A DNA stretch of 64,000 nucleotides, taken from the NCBI GenBank assembly GCA_001725415.1, contig MEGH01000013.1, forward strand, positions 62,001 to 126,000. The letters run 5' to 3'. The DNA is from Pseudonocardia sp. SCN 73-27. Lineage in GTDB: Bacteria; Actinomycetota; Actinomycetes; Mycobacteriales; Pseudonocardiaceae. Under the pieces are notes generated by a model. It did no database searches and was not told the origin of the DNA. It saw only the letters and a program-made list of their open reading frames with translations. Of this stretch, positions 17,113-23,934 are shown piece by piece (position 1 is the stretch's first letter; every line of letters begins with the position of its first letter). A program made the position numbers and the translations under genes.

Positions 17113-17882
17113 GATGCGCTCCCGACTGACGTCAGCGAGCGGGTGAGCCCGAGCCGGTCGCGCACCACGTTCCCGCCCACGACCCGGCCGTCGGTGACGT
17201 GCACGAGCCCGACCATGTGCAGGGTGGCGGGGCGGCCGACCATGGCCGGGTCGACGTCGAGTCCGCCGCTGTAGGTGCCGGTGCGGGTGACCCGGAACGC
17301 GACGTTCGGTCCGGCGGAGAAGAGGTCGTCGACCTGCGACGACGCGTCCACGAGCAGCGACGGGGAGTCGTCGACGGTGACGTTGTCGTCGTCACGACCG
17401 ATCCACGCGCGCACGACGGCCTCGGCCTCAGGTGAAGGCGCTGCGGCGACCGTGTCCCACGGTGCGGTCGCCGGCGCCTCGACGACCGCGGTCGGTCCGC
17501 CGGCGAGTTGCCGTCGGCGGGACAGGTAGTCCTGCTCCACGAAGTTGTCGACGAGCTTGCGCCCGTTCCAGCGGTAGAGCCCGAGGCCCGTCCACACCGC
17601 GGCGGCGCCGTCGTGGCGGACCGAGCGGCCGTGCTCGGAGAACCGCATCGCGAGCCGCTCGCCGTTGGTGACGATCTCGTGGACCGTCAGGCACAGGCCC
17701 GGGAACTCGGTGAACTGCTTCTGAGCTGCAGGGATGTAGAGCTCGTCGCGGCCCGCGACCTCGTGTGGGCCCATCCGCAGCGTGTAGTCGGGCTCCATGA
17801 TCTCGGCGCAGACGCTCGTGTCGTGACGGTTGGTGTAGTCGTTGACGTAGCGGCGCATGAGCGCCACGAACGGCTCGGCCAT
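17109..17882 (-). CDS. Double-domain SnoaL/NTF2-like protein (third of three)
   Basis: A 257-residue protein, about twice the length of a single NTF2 fold. Residues 1-125 read as one SnoaL-like domain (FVALMRRYVNDYTNRHDTSV, AGRDELYIPAAQKQFTEFPG, TGLGLYRWNGRKLVDNFVEQ). After a Pro/Ala linker near 130-145, residues 150-250 look like a second, diverged copy (VVRAWIGRDDDN, NVAFRVTRTGTYSGG, TLHMVGLVHVTDGRVVGGNV). The ATG at 17882 overlaps the enoyl-CoA hydratase stop (TGATG), and its stop overlaps P450-B. Fused NTF2 pairs can make an intramolecular dimer; the reaction is unknown. Confidence 0.8.
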   Translation of the reverse strand: MAEPFVALMRRYVNDYTNRHDTSVCAEIMEPDYTLRMGPHEVAGRDELYIPAAQKQFTEFPGLCLTVHEIVTNGERLAMRFSEHGRSVRHDGAAAVWTGLGLYRWNGRKLVDNFVEQDYLSRRRQLAGGPTAVVEAPATAPWDTVAAAPSPEAEAVVRAWIGRDDDNVTVDDSPSLLVDASSQVDDLFSAGPNVAFRVTRTGTYSGGLDVDPAMVGRPATLHMVGLVHVTDGRVVGGNVVRDRLGLTRSLTSVGSAS

Positions 17883-18646
17883 CAGCGCCCCTCGAACTTC
17901 GGCGCCCGCTTCCCGACGAACGCCGCGATGCCCTCGGCGGCGTCCTCGGTGGCGTGCAGCGCGGTGAGTGCGGCGGTGGAGTGGTCGAACTCGCCGCGGT
18001 CGACACCCCGGTTGACCAGGCCCTTCCCGGCGGCGACGGCGAGCGGCGCCTTCGACGCGATCTCGGCGGCCAGCTCCCGCGCCGCGTTCATGAGCGACGC
18101 AGCAGGGACCACCTTCTGCGCCAGCCCGATCCGCAGCGCGGTCTCGGCGTCGACACGCTCACCGGTGAACATCAGCAGCTTCGTCCAGTGCCGCCCGATC
18201 ACCGACGGCGCGCGCAGCACCCCGAACCCGGGCACCAGCCCGACGGCGGTCTCGGGCATCCCGAAGGTCGCGGTGTCGGCGGCGACGACGATGTCGCAGG
18301 CCAGGGCAAGTTCGCAGCCGCCGCCCATGGCGTAGCCGTTGACCGCGGCGATCACCGGCAGCGGTGACTCCTCGACGGCGGCGAAGGTGCGCATGCAGTC
18401 GCGTTGGAACTCGCGTTTGGCGGCGGTGTCGGTCAGGGAGGCGAAGCTCGCGATGTCACCGCCCGCGGAGAAGGCCCGGTCCCCGGCGCCGGTGATGATC
18501 AGGACGCGGGTGTGGCCGTCGGACTCCAGGCGCGCCAGCGCATCGCGGACCTCCGGCCAGAAGGTGCGGCCCATGGCGTTGAGCCGGGCGGGGTCGTCGA
18601 TGGTGAGGACGGCGACCGCGTCGTCGTCCTCGACACGGATGTTCAT
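17882..18646 (-). CDS. Enoyl-CoA hydratase/isomerase-family protein
   Basis: A 254-residue crotonase-fold enzyme. The oxyanion-hole strand AFSAGGDIASFA (about 60-71), the second one GYAMGGGCELALACDIVVAA (about 105-124) and TFGMPETAVGLVPGFGVLRA are standard. The position of the first catalytic Glu of hydratases is occupied within CELALACD, and the second region reads PETAVGLVPG, so hydration or a related CoA-ester reaction (isomerisation, retro-Claisen) is possible. The ATG at 18646 overlaps the carboxyltransferase stop as ATGA. In a carboxylase operon it could act like the hydratases of leucine or acyclic-terpene catabolism; this is inference. Confidence 0.9.
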   Translation of the reverse strand: MNIRVEDDDAVAVLTIDDPARLNAMGRTFWPEVRDALARLESDGHTRVLIITGAGDRAFSAGGDIASFASLTDTAAKREFQRDCMRTFAAVEESPLPVIAAVNGYAMGGGCELALACDIVVAADTATFGMPETAVGLVPGFGVLRAPSVIGRHWTKLLMFTGERVDAETALRIGLAQKVVPAASLMNAARELAAEIASKAPLAVAAGKGLVNRGVDRGEFDHSTAALTALHATEDAAEGIAAFVGKRAPKFEGR

Positions 18647-20178
18647 GCCCGGCCTCCGGACGTGATGTCGATGCTCGTCGCGATCACGTGCCGGGTCGCG
18701 GCGGGCTCGATGACGTCGTCGATCGAGAGGTGCGCGGCCGCCTCCCACGGCTCGGCCTCGCTGACCCACTCGGCGGTCAGCTCGGCGACGAGCGCAGCGT
18801 GCGCCTCGGGCCCCTCCTCGGCGAGCACCTTCTCCAACCGTCGACGGTGGATCGTGCGGATGCCGGTCTCCGGCGCCATGAAGCCCAGCTCGGCCGAGGG
18901 CCAGGCGAAGAGGAAGTCGGGCTTCGTCGGGCGCCCGCCCATGGCGAAGTGCCCGCCGCCGTAGGCCTTGCGCAGCACCACGCCCACCTTCGGGACGGTG
19001 GCCTCGGCGATCGCGGACACCAGCACCTCGTAGCCGCGCAGGATGCCGCCGCGCTCGGCCTGGGTGCCGATCATCAGGCCGGGGACGTCGTGCAGGAACA
19101 CCAGTGGGACACCGAACGTGTCGCACAGCCGCACGAACGCGGCCTCCTTGGCCAGCGCGGCGGGGTCGAGCGCACCGGCGCGGACGATGGGTTGATTGCC
19201 GATCAGCCCGACGACCCGTCCCTCGATCCGGGCCAGCGCGCACAGCAGCGACGAGCCCCAGCCGTCGGCCCACGGCAGGATGCTCGCGGAGTCGGCGACG
19301 GCTGAGAAGACGTCGCGCATGTCGTACCCGGCGCGGGCACCGAGCGGGACGATGTCGGCGAGGTCGGCCGGATCCCGTTGCGGCGGAAGGGGTGGCGCGA
19401 CCGGCGGGGGCAGTGTCGAGTTCTGCGGCAGGTAGGACAGGAAGGCGGCGACGGCGTCCATCGCGTCGGCCTCGGTGTCGACGACGAGATGCGCGTTGCC
19501 CGCCTCGGTCGCGGCGGCGGGCCCGCCGAGCTCGTCGTCGCTGACCTTCTCGCCGATCGCCGGTTCGACCACCGACGGCCCGGACAGAGCGATCGACCCG
19601 CTGCGCACCATGACGACGTAGTGCGCCGTCGACGCGTGCAGCGCCGAGTCGCCGTACGACGGTCCGAGCACGGCCGCGACCCGGGGCACGACGGGTTCAC
19701 CCGGTGGGGGTTTGAGGAACGTGGTGAAGTCCAGCGGCAGTCCGGAGAACCGCCAGCCGGAGACGTCGGGCATGCGGCCGCCGTCGGCGTCGCACAGCAG
19801 GACGAGGGGGAAGCCGTGCCGCTGCGCGTGCTCGATCAGCCGGCCCTGTTTGCGCATGCTGATCGGTGCGGTGGTGCCTGCGACGACGCTGGAGTCGATC
19901 CCGATGACGCCGACGCGGCGGCCGTCGAGCAGCCCGAAGCCGGTGACGACGGCGTCACCCGGGATGGGCTTCTCGCGGCGCAGCTCGGGCAGGGCGAGGG
20001 CGCCGATCTCGAACCAGCTGTCGGGGTCGACGAGCATGTCGATCCGCTCGCGGACGGGCAGCCGCCCGGACTCGCGGTGGCGGCGCAGGCCCTCGGGTCC
20101 GCCGCTGGCGTGCGCGGCATCCTGCTTCTCGCGCAACGCGGCGACCCGGTCGGCCATCGTCTCGCTGGATGCGGTCAC
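18643..20178 (-). CDS. Acyl-CoA carboxylase carboxyltransferase (beta) subunit, divergent
   Basis: A 511-residue carboxyltransferase that moves CO2 from carboxybiotin to an acyl-CoA. GPEGLRRHRESGRLPVRERI (about 25-44) is the usual N-terminal motif. The two CoA-carbonyl loops are unusual: the family pattern SGGARIQEG reads DADGGRMPDVSG, and the later MGAEGA-type loop reads GFMAPETGIRTI. AYGGGHFAMGGRPTKPDFLF precedes it. The substrate is therefore probably not acetyl- or propionyl-CoA. GTG 20178 is set by the ideal ribosome site GGAGGTCCC just before it; a longer frame to 20358 lacks one. First gene of the six-gene operon and divergent from its biotin partner. Confidence 0.88.
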   Translation of the reverse strand: MTASSETMADRVAALREKQDAAHASGGPEGLRRHRESGRLPVRERIDMLVDPDSWFEIGALALPELRREKPIPGDAVVTGFGLLDGRRVGVIGIDSSVVAGTTAPISMRKQGRLIEHAQRHGFPLVLLCDADGGRMPDVSGWRFSGLPLDFTTFLKPPPGEPVVPRVAAVLGPSYGDSALHASTAHYVVMVRSGSIALSGPSVVEPAIGEKVSDDELGGPAAATEAGNAHLVVDTEADAMDAVAAFLSYLPQNSTLPPPVAPPLPPQRDPADLADIVPLGARAGYDMRDVFSAVADSASILPWADGWGSSLLCALARIEGRVVGLIGNQPIVRAGALDPAALAKEAAFVRLCDTFGVPLVFLHDVPGLMIGTQAERGGILRGYEVLVSAIAEATVPKVGVVLRKAYGGGHFAMGGRPTKPDFLFAWPSAELGFMAPETGIRTIHRRRLEKVLAEEGPEAHAALVAELTAEWVSEAEPWEAAAHLSIDDVIEPAATRHVIATSIDITSGGRA

Positions 20179-20224
20179 GGGACCTCCGATCGGTCGTGCA
20201 GGGTCCTCGACGACCGACGCTAGA

Positions 20225-20246
20225 CTACCAGACGGTCGATTGGTAG
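20225..20246. promoter_or_regulatory. Operator-like element (site D) in the divergent carboxylase promoter
   Basis: CTACCA (20225-20230), 10-bp spacer with CG-GT-CG at its centre, TGGTAG (20241-20246): the most symmetrical copy of the island element. It lies between the divergent carboxyltransferase and biotin-carboxylase genes, just upstream of the plus-strand -10. Confidence 0.65.
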
Positions 20247-20247
20247 A

Positions 20248-20275
20248 TAGAATGCGACGGTCCCGTACAGGAGGT
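20248..20275 (+). promoter_or_regulatory. -10 box and strong ribosome site of the biotin-carboxylase gene
   Basis: TAGAAT at 20248-20253 is one base from the TATAAT consensus and abuts operator site D, so a bound repressor would block it. AGGAGGT at 20269-20275 is 3 nt from GTG 20279. The sequence GGAGGTCCCGTG around this start recurs as the exact mirror image at 20187-20176 before the divergent gene. Confidence 0.6.
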
Positions 20276-20278
20276 CCC

Positions 20279-22000
20279 GTGCAGACAGTGCTCGTCGCCA
20301 ACCGCGGTGAGATCGCGGTCAGGATCCTGCGTGCCTGCCGGGAGCTGGGCCTGCGCACGGTGGCCGTGTTCAGCGACGCCGACGCCGCCGCACCGCACGT
20401 CGGGATGGCCGACGAGGCGGTCCGGATCGGCCCCGCACCGGCCCGGTCGTCCTACCTGGACATCGACGCCCTGCTCCATGCGGCGAAGAGCACGGGTGCC
20501 GACGCCGTGCACCCCGGGTACGGGCTGCTCAGCGAGGACGCCGCGTTCGCCGCGGCCGTCACCGCAGCCGGGCTGACGTTCGTCGGCCCGTCCGCCCACG
20601 TCGTCGCGCGCATGGGGGACAAGGTCGCCGCCCGCGCGGTGGCCGTCGAGTGCGGGGTTCCGGTCCCTCGGGGGAGTGGCCCGGTCACCGTCGACGGCGC
20701 CGCCGCGGCAGCGGAGAAGATCGGGTTCCCGCTCGTCGTCAAAGCCACCCACGGTGGGGGCGGGCGTGGGATGCGCGTCGTCACCTCGGCCGACGGGCTG
20801 GCCGACGCCGTGACCGCCGCCGGACGGGAGGCCGCCGCGTCGTTCGGCCGGTCCGAGGTGCACCTCGAGCGCTACCTGGAGCGGCCGCGCCACGTCGAGG
20901 TGCAGGTCGTCGGCGACACCCACGGCACGATCCTCCACCTCGGCGACCGCGACTGCTCGGTGCAACGTCGGCACCAGAAGCTGATCGAGGAGGCCCCCGC
21001 CCCGGGCCTCGGCCCGTCGCTGCGGCAGGCGCTCGCCGACGCGGCGGTGACCCTGGCCCGGACGGTCGGGTACGTCGGCGCGGGGACCGTCGAGTTCCTC
21101 GTCCTCCCGGTGACCGGCGAGTTCTTCTTCCTGGAGATGAACACCCGGCTGCAGGTCGAGCACGGGGTGACGGAGCTGGTCACGGGCCTCGACCTCGTCG
21201 CCACCCAGCTGCGCGTCGCGGCGGGGGAGGCGTTGGCGTTCACCCGGGACGACGTCGTGATCCGCGGGCACGCGATCCAGGCCCGGATCGCGGCCGAGGA
21301 CCCGTGGGACGGCTTCCGCCCGGCGCCGGGCCGCGTCGACGCTCTTGTTCTCCCTCACGGGCCTGGAGTCCGCAACGACTTCGGCCTCGCGCACGAGGGG
21401 GTGGTCGCCCCCGAGTACGACTCGATGTTCGGCAAGGTCCTCGCCCACGGCTCCGACCGGGAGTCGGCGCGGCGCCGGCTGATCGGGGCGCTCGACGAGC
21501 TGCACGTCGACGGCATCCCGACCACCGCGCCCTACCTGCGATCGGTGCTGGACTCGGCGTCGTTCACCGCGGCGACCCACGACACCGGGTCCGTTGCCCG
21601 CGAATGGGTGCCGGACCCCACTTCCCGGCCGCGCCCCCCGGCGCCGCAGGACGGCGGGAGAAGAAGACGGGTCCGCATCGCCACCGACCGCGGCGTCGTC
21701 GAGGTCGACGTCCACGGCGGCGGACCGCGAGCGGTCACTCGAGCCGCGCGCGCCACCGGGGTCCCGGCTGCCTCGCGAGCGGCCGCCGGCGGACCGGCCG
21801 TCGCCCCCATGGACGCCACGGTCGTCGAGATCCGGGTCGGCGCAGGTCAACAGGTCGCCGCAGGAGACGTCGTCGCCGTCCTCGAAGCCATGAAGATGGA
21901 GATGGAGATCCGCACGGACGTCGCCGGCGAGGTCACCGCGGTGCTGGTCGAGGCCGGCGCCCCGGTCGCCGCGGGCAGCCCGCTCATCAGCCTCGGCTGA
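20279..22000 (+). CDS. Biotin-dependent acyl-CoA carboxylase alpha subunit (biotin carboxylase plus BCCP)
   Basis: A 573-residue fusion. Residues 1-445 are the biotin carboxylase (VLVANRGEIAVRILRACREL, VKATHGGGGRGMRVV for the ATP-grasp glycine loop, FLEMNTRLQVEHGVTELVTG with the catalytic Glu/Arg/Glu set). Residues 505-573 are the biotinyl domain with EAMKMEME, whose Lys carries biotin. It carboxylates its own biotin using ATP and bicarbonate and passes it to the beta subunit encoded divergently at 18643. GTG 20279 is chosen for the AGGAGGT site; the frame is open upstream to 19712 only as a shadow. Divergent alpha/beta genes with a shared operator imply coordinated control. Confidence 0.95.
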   Translation: MQTVLVANRGEIAVRILRACRELGLRTVAVFSDADAAAPHVGMADEAVRIGPAPARSSYLDIDALLHAAKSTGADAVHPGYGLLSEDAAFAAAVTAAGLTFVGPSAHVVARMGDKVAARAVAVECGVPVPRGSGPVTVDGAAAAAEKIGFPLVVKATHGGGGRGMRVVTSADGLADAVTAAGREAAASFGRSEVHLERYLERPRHVEVQVVGDTHGTILHLGDRDCSVQRRHQKLIEEAPAPGLGPSLRQALADAAVTLARTVGYVGAGTVEFLVLPVTGEFFFLEMNTRLQVEHGVTELVTGLDLVATQLRVAAGEALAFTRDDVVIRGHAIQARIAAEDPWDGFRPAPGRVDALVLPHGPGVRNDFGLAHEGVVAPEYDSMFGKVLAHGSDRESARRRLIGALDELHVDGIPTTAPYLRSVLDSASFTAATHDTGSVAREWVPDPTSRPRPPAPQDGGRRRRVRIATDRGVVEVDVHGGGPRAVTRAARATGVPAASRAAAGGPAVAPMDATVVEIRVGAGQQVAAGDVVAVLEAMKMEMEIRTDVAGEVTAVLVEAGAPVAAGSPLISLG

Positions 22001-22063
22001 CACGCTGCCCGGCGCGCCGTGATCCGACTGGCCGGACGGGCCGCGCGGCGGGAGCATGGCGAC

Positions 22064-22855
22064 ATGACGGTCACGGCCCCCCGCAGCACGCTTCCCGATC
22101 TCGTCCGCGGCGCCGTCGTGCTGGTGCTCGCGGTGGTCCAGACCGTCGTCGCCGGGCTCGGTGGCTCCGGCGCGATCGGCGACGGCGTGGGCGTCGTCGC
22201 CAACGACAACCCCACCCCGCTGCTCGCCGCCGGCTGGGCGTTCTCCATCTGGGGGCTCATCTACCTGGGGTTCCTCGCCTACGCGGTGTTCGCGCTGCTG
22301 CCCTCGCAGCGCTCGCGGGCGATCCACCGGCGTACGGGCTGGTGGCTGGCGGCGTCCGCGGTGCTCAACCCGCTGTGGATCGTCGCATTCGGCACCCGTC
22401 ACATCCTCGCCGCCGAGGTCGTCATCATCGCCCTGCTCGTCTGCCTCGCGACGGTGTTCGGCCGCCTCTCGCACGAGCCCGCGACGAGTCCGGCCGAGCG
22501 CGCCCTGTTCCGCACGCCGATCGCGATCTACACCGGCTGGGTGTCGTTCGCGACGGTGCTCGGCACCGCCGCGACCGGTGTCGCCGAGGGACTCCCGGGC
22601 GACGGGGCGCTCGCCCTCGCCGCCGCGATCACCGTGCTGCTGGTGACGGCCGCGATCATCTGCTGGGTCGTCACCACCGGGACCTCGGTCGTCGGCTACG
22701 CCGCCGCCACCGTGTGGGCGCTCGTCGGCGTCGCGACCAACGACCGCCCACTCGCCGTGACGGTCACCGCGCTGCTCGCCGCCGCACTGATCGTCTGGGT
22801 GACGGCCCGCCGCGTCGGCCGTTCGGTGCAACCGACCCGTCTGGCCTGGGGCTGA
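22064..22855 (+). CDS. TspO/MBR-related membrane protein
   Basis: A 263-residue polytopic protein with about seven hydrophobic segments. The NDNPTPLLAAGWAFSIWGLI segment (about 44-65) with P-x-G-W-x-F-S-I-W-x-x-I-Y is the hallmark of the tryptophan-rich sensory/TspO-related group, here in the longer form also known from plants and bacteria. Two later segments, TGWWLAASAVLNPLWIVAFG and VWALVGVATNDRP, fit as well. ATG 22064 follows GGCGGGAG. It is 63 bp after the carboxylase gene on the same strand and could be read from it. The ligand (porphyrin, sterol or other) is unknown, and it may not belong to the pathway. Confidence 0.75.
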   Translation: MTVTAPRSTLPDLVRGAVVLVLAVVQTVVAGLGGSGAIGDGVGVVANDNPTPLLAAGWAFSIWGLIYLGFLAYAVFALLPSQRSRAIHRRTGWWLAASAVLNPLWIVAFGTRHILAAEVVIIALLVCLATVFGRLSHEPATSPAERALFRTPIAIYTGWVSFATVLGTAATGVAEGLPGDGALALAAAITVLLVTAAIICWVVTTGTSVVGYAAATVWALVGVATNDRPLAVTVTALLAAALIVWVTARRVGRSVQPTRLAWG

Positions 22856-22961
22856 CCGCCGCCTCGGCCGGTAGTGGCCCGCGGCACGGGGGCTCGGCCG
22901 AATCCACCCGGACGGGTAGCGTCGTCGCCCGGCATCCCGGCACGGCGCGAAGGACACAACC

Positions 22962-23840
22962 ATGATCACCGGCAGCATCGTCGCGATCGTCACCCCGATG
23001 CGGGTGGACGGTTCCGTCGACATGGACGCCCTCGCCAAGCTCGTCGACCGCACGATCGAGGCCGGGACCTCGGCCGTCGTGTCGGTCGGCACCACCGGCG
23101 AGTCGGCCACGCTCTCGGTCGAGGAGCACACCGACGTCATCCGGCACACCATCGACGTCTCCGCAGGCCGCGTCCCGATCATCGCCGGGACCGGCGCCAA
23201 CAGCACCACCGAGGCGATCCATCTCACCCAGGCCGCGAAGAACGCCGGTGCCGACGCCGCGCTGCTCGTCACCCCGTACTACAACAAGCCCCCGCAGGAG
23301 GGCCTCTACCGGCACTTCAAGGCCGTCGCCGAGGCCGTCGACCTGCCGCAGTACCTCTACAACGTCCCCGGCCGCACCGCATGCGACATGCTGCCGTCGA
23401 CGGTCGAGCGGCTCGCCGAGGTGCCCAACATCGTCGGGCTCAAGGAGGCGAAGGGCGACCTCGACCGGGTGCGCGACCTCGTCGCACTCGGCCTGACCGA
23501 CTTCGCCCTCTACTCCGGTGACGACGGCACCGCCCGCGCCTCGATGCTCGCCGGGTTCCACGGCGACATCTCGGTGACGGCCAACGTCGCGCCCGAGGCC
23601 ATGGCCAGGATGTGCAACGCCGCCGTCGCCGGGGACGACGAGACCGCCTCGGAGATCGACGCGACCCTCGCGGGCCTGCACCGCGCCCTGTTCTCCGAGC
23701 CCAACCCGATCCCGGTGAAGTGGGCCCTGGCCGAACTGGGCCTGATCGAGGCGGGCATCCGGCTGCCGCTGGTCCCGCTCGACGAGATGCACCACGAGGA
23801 CGTCCGCGCCGCCCTGCGCTCGGCGGGGCTGCTGGAGTGA
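22962..23840 (+). CDS. dapA: 4-hydroxy-tetrahydrodipicolinate synthase, proteobacterial type
   Basis: Condenses pyruvate with aspartate semialdehyde in the lysine/diaminopimelate pathway. The 292-residue TIM-barrel enzyme has VGTTGESATL (Thr-Thr, about 43-46), the tyrosine motif PQYLYNVPGRTACDMLP (about 129-145) and the Schiff-base Lys in GLKEAKGD (about 162). Its wording (MITGSIVAIVTPM start, IAGTGANSTTEAI, FVEPNPIPVK-like SEPNPIPVKWAL, SGDDGTA) follows the E. coli enzyme closely and differs from the usual actinobacterial DapA, so transfer from proteobacteria is suspected. It is a lone gene after TspO. Being a DapA-family aldolase of another pathway cannot be excluded. Confidence 0.85.
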   Translation: MITGSIVAIVTPMRVDGSVDMDALAKLVDRTIEAGTSAVVSVGTTGESATLSVEEHTDVIRHTIDVSAGRVPIIAGTGANSTTEAIHLTQAAKNAGADAALLVTPYYNKPPQEGLYRHFKAVAEAVDLPQYLYNVPGRTACDMLPSTVERLAEVPNIVGLKEAKGDLDRVRDLVALGLTDFALYSGDDGTARASMLAGFHGDISVTANVAPEAMARMCNAAVAGDDETASEIDATLAGLHRALFSEPNPIPVKWALAELGLIEAGIRLPLVPLDEMHHEDVRAALRSAGLLE

Positions 23841-23920
23841 GGCACAGGCCCGTCGACCTGCCCGGATTCGCAGCCGCACAGGGTCCGGGGGCGCCGGCGT
23901 CGCCGCGGTGACGACGCGAC

Positions 23921-23926
23921 TACCCT
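23921..23926 (+). promoter_or_regulatory. Leaderless -10 box of the radical-SAM gene (TACCCT)
   Basis: TACCCT lies 8 nt before the GTG at 23935, with no ribosome-binding site between them, as in the leaderless genes elsewhere in the window. Confidence 0.5.
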
Positions 23927-23934
23927 GACGCTGC

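Noticed and set aside
20225-23272. A 1015-codon open frame on the minus strand opposite the biotin-carboxylase, TspO and dapA genes
   Set aside because: Asp/Arg/Gly-rich shadow composition with no family motif; the plus-strand genes there have clear motifs and ribosome sites.
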